Positions 18,817 through 28,780 of a stretch of 64,000 nt of DNA are shown here, piece after piece. Position 1 is the stretch's first letter. Each line of letters begins with the position of its first letter. A model generated the notes under the pieces. That model saw nothing but the letters and a program-made list of their open reading frames with translations. It had not been told where the DNA came from and ran no database searches. The stretch is from positions 744,001 to 808,000 of the forward strand of contig NZ_JAQMWP010000002.1 of the NCBI RefSeq assembly GCF_030403745.1, read 5' to 3'. Position numbers and translations under genes: made by a program. This DNA comes from Streptomyces sp. S.PB5 (GTDB taxonomy: Bacteria > Actinomycetota > Actinomycetes > Streptomycetales > Streptomycetaceae).

Positions 18817-19836
18817 ATGGACTTCGGACTCGTCCTGCAGACCGACCCGCCGGCCTCTAAGGTCATCAGCCTGATGAAGCGGGCCGAGCGCAACGGCTTC
18901 ACCTACGGCTGGACCTTCGACTCCGCCGTGCTCTGGCAGGAGCCGTTCGTGATCTACAGTCAGATCCTCGCGAACACCTCGAAGTTGACGGTCGGCCCGA
19001 TGGTCACCAACCCGGGCACCCGCACCTGGGAGGTCACCGCCTCCACCTTCGCCACCCTCAACGACATGTTCGGCAACCGCACGGTCTGCGGTATCGGCCG
19101 CGGTGACTCGGCGATGCGCGTCGCGGGCCGCACCCCGAACACCCTCGCCCGCATCAGCGAGGCGATGAAGGTCATCAGGGCGCTCGGCTCCGGCCAGGAG
19201 GCCGACCTCGGGGGCACGGTCGTCAAGTTCCCCTGGATCAAGGAGGACGCCCGACTCCCCGTATGGATGGCCGCGTACGGTCCCAAGGCGCTGAAGATGA
19301 CCGGCGAGGAGGCCGACGGCTTCATCCTCCAGCTCGCCGACCTCTACCTCACCGAGTACATGGTCAAGGCCGTGAAGGACGCGGCCGTCGCCGCCGGACG
19401 CGACCCGTCCGAGGTCAAGATCTGCGTGGCCGCACCGGCCTACGTCACCGAGGACGACTCGCCCGAGGCGCTCGCCCACGCGCGTGAGCAGTGCCGCTGG
19501 TTCGGCGGGATGGTCGGCAACCACGTGGCCGACCTGGTGTCCAAGTACGGCGAGCACTCGGCACAGGTCCCGGAGGAACTCACGGACTACATCAAGGCCC
19601 GTGAGGGGTACGACTATTCGCATCACGGACGTGCCGACAACCCGGACACCGCGTTCGTGCCCGACGAGATCGTCGACCGGTTCTGCATCATCGGACCCGT
19701 CGAGAAGCACATCGAGAAGCTGAACGCCCTGCGCGAGCTGGGCGTCGACCAGTTCGCCGTCTACGACATGCACGACGCGCAGGAGACCACCATCGACGCG
19801 TACGGCTCGAAGGTCATCCCCGCGATCAACGCCTGA
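18817..19836 (+). CDS. LLM-class flavin/F420-dependent oxidoreductase (CPS_4043-like)
   Basis: A 339-residue luciferase-like monooxygenase fold protein (MDFGLVLQTDPPA start, VGPMVTNPGTR, GIGRGDSAMRVAGR, VWMAAYGPKALKMTGEEADGFILQ). As I recall, this subfamily is modelled as TIGR03842 and repeatedly found in pyrimidine or hydantoin catabolic clusters; its reaction is not established. The ATG at 18817 is chosen because AGGAG lies seven bases upstream; an in-frame GTG at 18808 is too close to it. With no conventional dihydropyrimidine dehydrogenase in the cluster, this protein is the only redox enzyme available. RutA, which opens the uracil ring, belongs to the same superfamily. Confidence 0.85.
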   Translation: MDFGLVLQTDPPASKVISLMKRAERNGFTYGWTFDSAVLWQEPFVIYSQILANTSKLTVGPMVTNPGTRTWEVTASTFATLNDMFGNRTVCGIGRGDSAMRVAGRTPNTLARISEAMKVIRALGSGQEADLGGTVVKFPWIKEDARLPVWMAAYGPKALKMTGEEADGFILQLADLYLTEYMVKAVKDAAVAAGRDPSEVKICVAAPAYVTEDDSPEALAHAREQCRWFGGMVGNHVADLVSKYGEHSAQVPEELTDYIKAREGYDYSHHGRADNPDTAFVPDEIVDRFCIIGPVEKHIEKLNALRELGVDQFAVYDMHDAQETTIDAYGSKVIPAINA

Positions 19837-19868
19837 CCGGCGCCCCACCGACCCCCCACACCTTGACA

Positions 19869-19903
19869 CCCCTCTCCCCCCGCCGTCCCGGGGCGGAGAG
19901 GGG
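19869..19903 (+). terminator. Hairpin between LLM gene and permease gene
   Basis: CCCCTCTCC (19869-19877) pairs perfectly with GGAGAGGGG (19895-19903), extended by three more pairs after one mismatch. It starts 33 bp after the LLM stop and ends 52 bp before the permease ATG. No T-tract follows, as is common in Streptomyces. It is probably a terminator or partial attenuator that lowers permease expression relative to the enzymes. Confidence 0.6.
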
Positions 19904-19954
19904 CCCAAGGCCCCCGCACGGCCTCTCCCGTCCCGCTCACCGATTGGCCTGCCC

Positions 19955-21511
<1,557 letters not shown>

Positions 21512-21545
21512 GCCCGCGGATGCGTGACGGAGAGGGCGGCCGGTG

Positions 21546-22202
21546 CTACCGGCCGCCCTCCAGTGCCGCCACCGCGTCCTTCGCAGCCTTGATGGCGCCC
21601 TTGTTGATCACCTCGGTGCTCGGCGCCTTCTTCGACTCGAAGTCGCTGCCGTTGTAGGTGATGACCACCAGCGCGTTGGACACCTGGGCGATGACCACGC
21701 CCTCGCGCGTCTGCTGCTTGTCCTCCGTGGTGAGGTTCACGACGGAGTAGCCCGCGTCACCGAGCCCCGGCACGTCCCCTCCGCCGCTCTTCTCCCCGAT
21801 GCGCTTCTTGTACGTCGCCGCCGCTTCTTCCTCCGAGTCCTCGATCTCGAAGGACACGTCGAGCCAGCGGTAGTCGTACCCCTTGAGGGCGTTCCAGGAG
21901 CAGGTGCGGCGCAACTCGGTGTCCGTCGACGGGATCTCCTTGCCGGCCGTCTTGGCGCCCGGCACCAGCGACTTGACGGTCTTCGCTGTGACGCTGCCGC
22001 ACGGTGCGGGGGCGGCGGCGTACGCCTTCGAGGCCGCAGCCGTCGCGGGAGCCGACGCGGACTGTGTGGTGCCGTCCTTCGACGCGGCCTCGTCGTCGGA
22101 GGACGGGGCCGGGCCGGACGACAGCGACCAGCCCGCGGCGGCGAGCACGACGACCGGCGACAGACGGGCGGTCAGGGCGAGCGGCAGAGGCAGGGAACGC
22201 AC
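21546..22202 (-). CDS. Secreted DUF3558-like protein
   Basis: About 218 residues from the GTG at 22202 (MRSLPLPLALTARLSPVVVLAAAG), which gives a signal-peptide-like N-terminus. A longer frame up to 22310 has an unlikely N-terminus. After a Ser/Ala-rich linker the domain has paired Cys (APCGSVTAKTV and ELRRTCSWNAL) and GYDYRWLDVSFEI, as in the DUF3558 group of actinobacterial lipoproteins and secreted proteins. No lipobox Cys is seen, so it is probably secreted rather than lipid-anchored. Function unknown. Convergent with the permease gene, 34 bp away. Confidence 0.7.
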   Translation of the reverse strand: MRSLPLPLALTARLSPVVVLAAAGWSLSSGPAPSSDDEAASKDGTTQSASAPATAAASKAYAAAPAPCGSVTAKTVKSLVPGAKTAGKEIPSTDTELRRTCSWNALKGYDYRWLDVSFEIEDSEEEAAATYKKRIGEKSGGGDVPGLGDAGYSVVNLTTEDKQQTREGVVIAQVSNALVVITYNGSDFESKKAPSTEVINKGAIKAAKDAVAALEGGR

Positions 22203-22352
22203 AGGCGCACTTTTTCCGTGGGGGAGGGTGCGGAGGGGTCCGCACTGCGGACGGGACGCCAGTGTCACACGAGTCCCTGTGGGGCGGTAGTGCCAACTCG
22301 CTCCGTACATGCGCGGTGACTGCGACCTGCTGACGATGTGTCGTGTGTCCCG

Positions 22353-23351
22353 TTATGTCCGTACGGAGTTGCGGGTGAACGCCGATTCGATGCGGTCGAC
22401 CGCCAGGAACGCCCCATATGCCACGAGTTGCACCAAGTGCTGATCGGTGTGCTCGGGGCGGCGCCACGCGGCCACGTCCTCGTCCGTGACGCGGTACGGC
22501 GCGAGGGCGGCGAGCAGGGCGAGACGGGCGCCGGGGCGCTCGGACCGGTCGGGGAACGGGTCGGGCGCGAGCGGCGGATGCGCTCCGTCCCAGTCCTGGA
22601 GGACGTCCTCCACGACACTCTGGTCGTCGGCGTCCAGGACGCCGGCGCCGTCCATGGCGGCCCTGAGCAGGGCGGCGTACGCGGGACCGGCGGCCGTGCC
22701 GCCCGCCCACGCGGGGGACTCGCCCGGGTCGGGCAGATCCAGCAACGCCAGCGCGGCCCCGGGGCGGGCCGTGCGGCGGACGGTCCGGGACATGGTGCGG
22801 CCCACGAGGCTGCGTACCGGACGGAACCGCTGGGCGTTGCCCGGCAGCAGGTTCTCGGTCAGCAGCGCGGACACGATCCGGTTGATGAAGTGGAAGGCGA
22901 GCACGGTGCCGAGGTAGCCGGGGGTGTGCTCGCGTGGGAACGGACCGGGGGCGAAGGCGCCCGGGACACGGGTCCGCTTGCCCCACTCCAGCACGCGCGC
23001 GTGCTCCTCGTTCCTGGGCTGCTCGCCGCGCGCGAGGCGTTCGGCGAGGGCGTGGTCGCCGGTGGCGTGCAGCAGCACGGTGTGCGCGTCCACGCAGAAC
23101 GGGCACTTGTTGGCGAGCGACACCCCGAGTGCCGCGAGCTCCTTGCCGGTACGGCTGCCGGGGCCCGCGATCAGCGACTCGCGCATCAACGCCCAGGCGG
23201 GGGCGAGGATCTCGGGCGCGGAGGAGAGGACCACGAAGGTGACCGGTTCGTCGATGCCGAAGTCGCGGGAGAGCTGCGTGTAGACCTCGGCGACCCGGCC
23301 GGTGGCCGCCTTGGGCGGCAGGGGTTCGGTGTAGCGGAAGGGTGTGGACAT
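22353..23351 (-). CDS. AhpD/carboxymuconolactone-decarboxylase-like protein
   Basis: A 332-residue cytoplasmic protein from the ATG at 23351 (MSTPFRYTEPLPPKA). The AhpD-like core carries the redox CxxC followed by His in ANKCPFCVDAHTVLL, which is the peroxidase-cycle motif of AhpD and CMD relatives. The C-terminal half is long compared with single-domain AhpD and contains a second helical region (DEDVAAWRRPEHTDQHLVQLVAYGAF). Likely an alkylhydroperoxidase-like thiol protein; the partner is unknown. It is divergent from the histidine kinase gene, sharing a 167-bp promoter region. Confidence 0.8.
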   Translation of the reverse strand: MSTPFRYTEPLPPKAATGRVAEVYTQLSRDFGIDEPVTFVVLSSAPEILAPAWALMRESLIAGPGSRTGKELAALGVSLANKCPFCVDAHTVLLHATGDHALAERLARGEQPRNEEHARVLEWGKRTRVPGAFAPGPFPREHTPGYLGTVLAFHFINRIVSALLTENLLPGNAQRFRPVRSLVGRTMSRTVRRTARPGAALALLDLPDPGESPAWAGGTAAGPAYAALLRAAMDGAGVLDADDQSVVEDVLQDWDGAHPPLAPDPFPDRSERPGARLALLAALAPYRVTDEDVAAWRRPEHTDQHLVQLVAYGAFLAVDRIESAFTRNSVRT

Positions 23352-23518
23352 GCACAGCAGCGTGCGCCGTACGGGTGCCCCCGGTCGTCGTACGGCCGAA
23401 GGGAGTTGACGCTGCATCGGCCGGGTGGGTGGGCGGCGCCGACTACTGCGCAGGGAGTAGCCGGAGAGTTGTCCACAGGGCTGACGCCGGTGTCGGTACG
23501 GCGGTCTACTGTGCGTTC

Positions 23519-24640
23519 ATGAGCGGGATCCACGGCCGGCCGGCCACGGGGACGACCACCCGCGAGCGGCTCGTCGACGTGGCCCTCGCGGCCGTCGTCG
23601 GTGCCCTCGTCGGGGTCACGGCGGCCTTCGACACGGACACGACCGCCGTCGACTACGCGCTGATCGCCGTCGCCTCGGCCGTCCTGACGCTGTACCGCAC
23701 GGCACCCAGGGCGGTGCTGGCCGTGGCGACGGCGAGCGGCGCGGCGTACGTCCTGCACGCCCACCCGGGACCGCCCGCGGCCCTCCCCGTTCTCGCCGCG
23801 ACCCATGTGGCGGCCCGGGTGGGGCACCGCGCGTGGGCGGCCGTGGCGGGCGGGGTGTTCCTGGTGGCGTATCTGGCGACCGGCCCGACGACCCGGCAGA
23901 TCGTCGAACAGGTGGCGCTGCTCATGGGCTGGTTCCTGTGCGCGGTCGTCACCGGGCTCGCCGACCGCAACTGGCAGGCGTATCTGCGCCAGACCGAGCA
24001 GCGCGCCCTGGAGGCCGAACGCACCCGGGAGGAAGCGGCCCTGCGCCGCGCGGGCGAGGAACGCCTGCGCATCGCCAGGGAGTTGCACGACTCCCTGACC
24101 CACAGCATCTCCATCGTCAAACTCCAGGCGGGCGTCGCCGTCCACCTGGCCCGCAAGCGGGGCGAGGACGTGCCGCCCGCGCTGCTCGCCATCCAGGAGG
24201 CCAGCGGCGAGGCGATGCGCGAACTGCGGTCGACGCTCGAAGTACTGCGCACGGACGAGGTCATGGGCACGCCCGCGGTGCTGGTGGAACGGGCCAGGGC
24301 CGCAGGTCTCGCGGTGGAGCTGACGGTGACGGGGGAGGAGCGGGAGCTGCCCGCGACGGTCGAGAAGGCGGTGTACCGGATCGTGCAGGAGGCGCTGACG
24401 AACGCGGCACGGCACGCGGGACCCGCGAAGGTGCGCGTCCAAGTGGGCTATGGGGAAGGGGAGGTGACGATAGCCGTGGACGACGACGGGAACGCCGCCC
24501 CGGACTGCCCGCCCACGCCGGGCATCGGTCTGACGGGCATGCAGGAGCGCGTCACGGCGCTCGGGGGGACGCTGCTCGCCGCCCCGCGCGCGGAGGGCGG
24601 CTTCGAGGTGCGGGCCGAACTGCCGCTGGAGCGCCCGTGA
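23519..24640 (+). CDS. Sensor histidine kinase (NarL/DesK type)
   Basis: A 373-residue membrane kinase. The ATG at 23519 (MSGIHGRPATG) precedes four or five hydrophobic segments (about residues 20-140) that form the sensor. The HisKA_3 dimerisation region has the phospho-acceptor His in RELHDSLTHSISIVKLQAG, and the HATPase region has EALTNAARHAG and GIGLTGMQER. The extracellular part is minimal, so it probably senses a membrane or envelope state. It overlaps the response regulator by 4 bp (GTGA). The signal is unknown. Confidence 0.9.
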   Translation: MSGIHGRPATGTTTRERLVDVALAAVVGALVGVTAAFDTDTTAVDYALIAVASAVLTLYRTAPRAVLAVATASGAAYVLHAHPGPPAALPVLAATHVAARVGHRAWAAVAGGVFLVAYLATGPTTRQIVEQVALLMGWFLCAVVTGLADRNWQAYLRQTEQRALEAERTREEAALRRAGEERLRIARELHDSLTHSISIVKLQAGVAVHLARKRGEDVPPALLAIQEASGEAMRELRSTLEVLRTDEVMGTPAVLVERARAAGLAVELTVTGEERELPATVEKAVYRIVQEALTNAARHAGPAKVRVQVGYGEGEVTIAVDDDGNAAPDCPPTPGIGLTGMQERVTALGGTLLAAPRAEGGFEVRAELPLERP

Positions 24641-25296
24641 TCAGGGTGGCGCTCGTCGACGACCAGGCGCTCATGCGGGCCGGCTTCCGGGCACTGCTGG
24701 AGGCCGAGGACGACATCGAGGTGGTCGGCGAGGCCGCCGACGGGGAGCAGGGGCTGGCGCTGGTGCGCGCGGAGGTCCCCGACATCGCGCTGATCGACGT
24801 GCAGATGCCGGTGATGACGGGCATCGAGGCGACCCGGCACATCGCCGAGGATCCCGCGCTGGCGGCTGTCCGCGTGGTGATCCTCACCAACTACGGCCTC
24901 GACGAGTACGTCTTCGAGGCCCTGCGCGCGGGCGCGAGCGGCTTCCTGCTGAAGGACACCGAGCCGGCCGAACTGCTGCAGGCGATCGAGGTGGTGGCGG
25001 GCGGCGAGGCCCTTCTGTCGCCCTCGGTCACCCGCACCCTGATCGGCGAGTTCGTGTCCCGGCCCCCGGACCGGGCCACGGCTCCGGGCCTGGAATGCCT
25101 CACGCGCCGCGAACGCGAGGTGACCGCCCTGGCCGCGCGCGGCCTGACCAACGAGGAGATCGCCGCGCACATGGTCATCAGCCCGTTCACCGCGAAGACG
25201 CACGTGAGCCGGGCGATGACGAAGCTGGGGGCCCGGGACCGGGCCCAACTGGTCGTGTTTGCCTACGAGTCGGGGCTGGTGACGGCACGCGGCTGA
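24637..25296 (+). CDS. NarL-family response regulator
   Basis: A 219-residue partner of the upstream kinase. The receiver domain has the acidic pair DD near residues 8-9, phospho-acceptor Asp54 in ALIDVQMP and Lys in FLLKDT. The C-terminal LuxR-type HTH (LTRREREVTALAARGLTNEEIAAHM) follows. The GTG start at 24637 overlaps the kinase stop, and translational coupling is expected. Targets cannot be read from the sequence; the divergent AhpD-like gene is the nearest candidate. Confidence 0.92.
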   Translation: MIRVALVDDQALMRAGFRALLEAEDDIEVVGEAADGEQGLALVRAEVPDIALIDVQMPVMTGIEATRHIAEDPALAAVRVVILTNYGLDEYVFEALRAGASGFLLKDTEPAELLQAIEVVAGGEALLSPSVTRTLIGEFVSRPPDRATAPGLECLTRREREVTALAARGLTNEEIAAHMVISPFTAKTHVSRAMTKLGARDRAQLVVFAYESGLVTARG

Positions 25297-25453
25297 TATC
25301 CGCTTGCGTGGTCCGGGCGCCGATCACCACCCTGGGGCGATGACGGAGACGACCCGGCCCCGGCGGCCCGCATAGCTCCGGCCACGGAGGGCAGACGGCC
25401 GACACCGCTTCGTACGATCATGGGACCGCTGCCCCCGAGCGAGGAGTCCGCCC

Positions 25454-27280
25454 GTGTTCACCACTCGCCCCACCCTCCAGGGCACCTTCGGCATGGTGTC
25501 CTCCACCCATTGGCTCGCCTCGCAGTCGGCGATGGCCGTGCTGGAGGACGGGGGCAACGCCTACGACGCGGCGGTGGCGGGGGCGTTCGTGCTGCATGTC
25601 GTCGAGCCGCATCTCAACGGGCCCGCGGGAGAGGTGCCGATCCTCCTCGCACCGGCGGGCGGTGAGGTGCGGGTGCTGTGCGGACAGGGCGTCGCCCCGG
25701 CCGGGGCCACCGTCGCGCACTACCGCTCGCTCGGACTCGACCTCGTACCCGGAACCGGACCGCTCGCCTCCGCCGTGCCCGGCGCCTTCGACGCCTGGAT
25801 GCTGTTGCTGCGCGACCACGGCACCAAGTCCCTCGCCGAGGTGCTGAAGTACGCCGTCGGATACGCCGAGGACGGGCACGCGCCCGTGGAGAACGTCGGG
25901 GCGACCGTCGAGACCGTACGGCAGCTGTTCGAGACCGAGTGGACGTCGTCCGCCGAGGTGTATCTGCCCGGCGGGAAGGCACCCCGGCCCGGTGAGCTGT
26001 TCCGCAATCCCGCGCTCGCCGCCACCTGGAGGCGGCTCCTCGCCGAGGCCGACGGGGCGGGGGACCGGGTCGCGCAGATCGAGGCGGCGCGGGAGGTGTG
26101 GCGCGGCGGGTTCATCGGCGAGGCGCTGGTGCGGCAGGCGCAGCGGCCCACCATGGACACCAGTGGGGAGCGGCACGCCGGCACGCTGACGGGTGACGAT
26201 CTCGCCGGGTGGTCCGCCACCTACGAGGCGCCGGCGACGTACGACTGGAACGGCTGGACCCTGTGCAAGGCCGGACCCTGGAGCCAGGGGCCGGCGCTGC
26301 TGCAACAGCTCGCCCTGCTCCCCGCCGAGCTGCCGGAGTACGGGTCCGCCGAGTATGTGCACCTGCTCGTCGAGGGCTGCAAGCTCGCCATGGCCGACCG
26401 GGAGGCCTGGTACGGGGACGCCGGTGAGGTGCCGTTGGACGAGCTGCTGTCGGAGGCGTACAACGCCGGGCGGCGCGCGCTCGTCGGGGACAAGGCGTCG
26501 TACGAGCTGCGGCCCGGCAGCCCTGGCGGGCGCACCCCGCGACTGAGCGCGCACGCGCGCGTGGTCGTCACGGACGCACCCGGGGCCGGTCCGCTGGGGG
26601 CCGGGGAGCCGACCGTGGCGAAGCTTCCCACGTCACCCGTGCCCGGGGAGCCCGCCATCGGCGCCGACGGCACCACCCGTGGCGACACCTGCCATCTCGA
26701 CGTCGTCGACCGCTGGGGCAACATGGTCGCCGCCACCCCCAGCGGCGGCTGGCTGCAGTCCAACCCCGTCGTGCCCGAGCTCGGCTTCCCGCTCGGCACC
26801 CGGCTCCAGATGGCCTGGCTGGAGGAGGGGCTGCCGAACTCGCTGACGCCCGGACGCCGTCCCCGGACCACGCTCACGCCCTCCATCGCGCTGCGCGACG
26901 GGGTGCCCGTCATGGCCTTCGGTACACCCGGAGGGGACCAGCAGGACCAGTGGCAGCTGCACTTCTTCCTGGCGGTCGCGCTGCGCCCGCCGGTGCGCGG
27001 AGGGCTTGACCTCCAGGGCGCCGTCGACGCGCCGAACTGGCACAACGACAGCTTCCCGGGCTCCTTCTACCCGCGCGGCATGCGGCCGGGCAGCCTGACG
27101 GTGGAGGCGCGGACGGCCGCCGACGTCGTCGAGGAGCTGCGGCGGCGCGGGCATGACGTGACGATCGGTGACGCCTGGTCGGAGGGACGGCTGTGCGCGG
27201 TCGCGCGGGACCCGGGGACGGGGATCCTGTCGGCGGCGGCGAATCCGCGGGGGATGCAGGGGTACGCGGTGGGCCGCTGA
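25454..27280 (+). CDS. Gamma-glutamyltransferase-family Ntn hydrolase, cytoplasmic type
   Basis: A 608-residue GGT-family protein without signal peptide (VFTTRPTLQGTFGMVSSTHWLASQSA). The GGNAYDAAVAGAF large-subunit motif is present. The self-cleavage region reads GDTCHLDVVDRWGNMVAATPSGGW, with Thr before Cys-His as the likely nucleophile, in place of the TTH of classical GGT; this is typical of the YwrD/acylase-like branch. TPSIALRDG and GTPGGDQQDQWQ follow. It could be a cephalosporin-acylase-like or gamma-glutamyl hydrolase acting in the cytoplasm. It differs from the secreted copy at 4677. Confidence 0.87.
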   Translation: MFTTRPTLQGTFGMVSSTHWLASQSAMAVLEDGGNAYDAAVAGAFVLHVVEPHLNGPAGEVPILLAPAGGEVRVLCGQGVAPAGATVAHYRSLGLDLVPGTGPLASAVPGAFDAWMLLLRDHGTKSLAEVLKYAVGYAEDGHAPVENVGATVETVRQLFETEWTSSAEVYLPGGKAPRPGELFRNPALAATWRRLLAEADGAGDRVAQIEAAREVWRGGFIGEALVRQAQRPTMDTSGERHAGTLTGDDLAGWSATYEAPATYDWNGWTLCKAGPWSQGPALLQQLALLPAELPEYGSAEYVHLLVEGCKLAMADREAWYGDAGEVPLDELLSEAYNAGRRALVGDKASYELRPGSPGGRTPRLSAHARVVVTDAPGAGPLGAGEPTVAKLPTSPVPGEPAIGADGTTRGDTCHLDVVDRWGNMVAATPSGGWLQSNPVVPELGFPLGTRLQMAWLEEGLPNSLTPGRRPRTTLTPSIALRDGVPVMAFGTPGGDQQDQWQLHFFLAVALRPPVRGGLDLQGAVDAPNWHNDSFPGSFYPRGMRPGSLTVEARTAADVVEELRRRGHDVTIGDAWSEGRLCAVARDPGTGILSAAANPRGMQGYAVGR

Positions 27281-27292
27281 GACAGCCGTTCA

Positions 27293-27331
27293 GTGCGCTT
27301 GTGCGGTGCGCTTGTGCGGTGCGCTTGTGCG
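27293..27331. repeat. Three tandem copies of a 13-bp repeat
   Basis: GTGCGCTTGTGCG occurs three times head to tail with no mismatch (27293-27305, 27306-27318, 27319-27331), followed by a degenerate start of a fourth. It begins 13 bp after the GGT-family stop codon and lies in the gap before the phosphatase gene. It has no evident stem and is probably a slippage-prone minisatellite. Confidence 0.8.
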
Positions 27332-27402
27332 ATGCGCCCGTGACGTGCGCCCTGGAGGCGCGCCCGGGAGATCCTCCCAAGAAGGTCATGTCCCGGTATT
27401 CA

Positions 27403-27441
27403 CGGTGATTCCACCCGGTGTCCACTTACCGGGTGGGGATT
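27403..27441. promoter_or_regulatory. CCACCCGGT hairpin upstream of phosphatase gene, twin of 1987-2021
   Basis: CCACCCGGT (27411-27419) pairs perfectly with ACCGGGTGG (27428-27436) around an 8-base loop, 33 bp before the ATG at 27469. The plus-strand frame through it reads VPVFTVIPPGVHLPGGD, matching VVTVIPPGTPLPGGD at 1975-2020. Most differences between the two elements fall at synonymous codon positions or as compensatory stem changes. It may be a leader structure, or part of a short conserved peptide; no start codon is obvious here. Confidence 0.45.
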
Positions 27442-27468
27442 GTCAGTGGGGCGTGCTCTCATGGATGC

Positions 27469-28314
27469 ATGATCGAAGACACGGAAACCATCGACGAGTT
27501 TCTCGCCCGCCACTCGGCCGACGTGGAGGAAGCGGTCCGCAAGGCCGCCGCGGCCGAGATCATGCCCCGCTTCCGCCGGCTGGCCGCGCACGAGGTCGAC
27601 GAGAAGAGCGGACCGCACGACCTGGTGACGGACGCCGACCGCCTGGCCGAGCAGCACCTCACCGACGTCCTCGGCAGGCTCCTGCCCGGCTCCGTCGTGG
27701 TCGGCGAGGAGGCCGTGCACGCCAACCCGGCCTCGTACGAGGCGATACGGGGCGACGCCCCGGTGTGGATCGTCGACCCGGTCGACGGGACACGGCAGTT
27801 CGTGCGCGGCGAGGACGGCTTCTGCACACTGGTCGCGCTCGCCCAGGGCGGCGTACTGCGCGCCTCCTGGACCTACGCGCCCGCTCTCGACCGAATGGCC
27901 ACGGCGGTACGCGGCCAGGGCGCGTTCCTCGACGGCGAGCGGCTGTTCGCCGGGCCGCCGGAGCCCGGCCGGGACCTCGAAGTGGCCACGTCCCACCCGG
28001 ACTACACGACCGACGACCAGAAGCGTGCCCTGCTGGGCCTGTGGACGGACGGGGTCGCGCCGCGGGCGTGCGGTTCCGCGGGGCTGGAGTATCTGGCCGT
28101 CGCGCGCGGGGAGTTGGACGGCACCGCCTTCTCCTGGGAGGCGGCCTGGGACCACGCGGCGGGCCTGCTCCTCGTGGAGGAGGCCGGCGGCGCCCATCTG
28201 ACCGTCGACGGCGTGCCGTTCCGCATCACCGGCGGCAACGCCCTGCCGTTCACGGCGGCCCGTGACACGGCGACGGCACGGCGGATCGCGGGGTTGCTGG
28301 CGGGCGGGGTCTGA
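27469..28314 (+). CDS. Inositol-monophosphatase-family phosphatase (HisN-like)
   Basis: A 281-residue Mg2+-dependent phosphatase. The metal site is seen as GEEAVHANP and WIVDPVDGTRQF, and the C-terminal signature as SWEAAWDHAAGLLLVEEAGG. The substrate could be inositol phosphate or histidinol phosphate; Streptomyces HisN belongs to this family. The ATG at 27469 (MIEDTETIDEF) is preferred over upstream GTG codons, which run through the hairpin leader. Cytoplasmic. The gene stands alone. Confidence 0.87.
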   Translation: MIEDTETIDEFLARHSADVEEAVRKAAAAEIMPRFRRLAAHEVDEKSGPHDLVTDADRLAEQHLTDVLGRLLPGSVVVGEEAVHANPASYEAIRGDAPVWIVDPVDGTRQFVRGEDGFCTLVALAQGGVLRASWTYAPALDRMATAVRGQGAFLDGERLFAGPPEPGRDLEVATSHPDYTTDDQKRALLGLWTDGVAPRACGSAGLEYLAVARGELDGTAFSWEAAWDHAAGLLLVEEAGGAHLTVDGVPFRITGGNALPFTAARDTATARRIAGLLAGGV

Positions 28315-28780
28315 GCCGGGGCGCCGTGGGGCAAGCGCCTGAGCCGCGGTGACGGCGGCAAAGGTCTGCGCAAGGGCATCAGGAGGGCGAGGGCAAGGCC
28401 GCACAGCCGGGGTGCCGCTGGGGGGAAAGGGCCTGAGCCACCGCTTCGTGGGGCGGCGTCCGGGTCATGGCACCAAGGGGGGAGCAGGCGGTGGGCACGG
28501 CGGCGACCGGCGAGACGCTGAGCCACGGCACCGGTGCGGTGCACCCGCGCCGCCTTCATCGATGCGCCACGCTCGCGTCAGCTCGCCTCGCCTTACCTCA
28601 CCTCGGCTCACCTCACCGATCCGCCGCGCCCGCGTCACCCACCCATGCGCCGCGCCGCGTCAACGCACCGACGGTGACCACCCGGACACCATCCGTCGAT
28701 CCGTTCCCCCGCGACCAGGGGCTGTCGGTGCCCCGTCATATCCTGATCCAGTGGCCATCGGCTGACGAAGGGGTCCGAAG
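28315..28780. other. 466-bp gene-free stretch
   Basis: No supported gene. The segment 28560-28625 is low-complexity, with repeated CTCGCC, CCTCACCT and CTCACC blocks. Open frames here lack start signals and typical third-position GC rhythm. The right end must hold the promoter of the FAD oxidoreductase gene; TATCCTGATCC near 28738 is a possible -10 area. Confidence 0.6.

Noticed and set aside
27281..27408. CRISPR-like array from the 13-bp repeats
   Set aside because: The copies are directly adjacent with no spacers and there are no cas genes.
28315..28780. Possible small genes in the gap before the FAD oxidoreductase
   Set aside because: Frames here are low-complexity and lack start signals.
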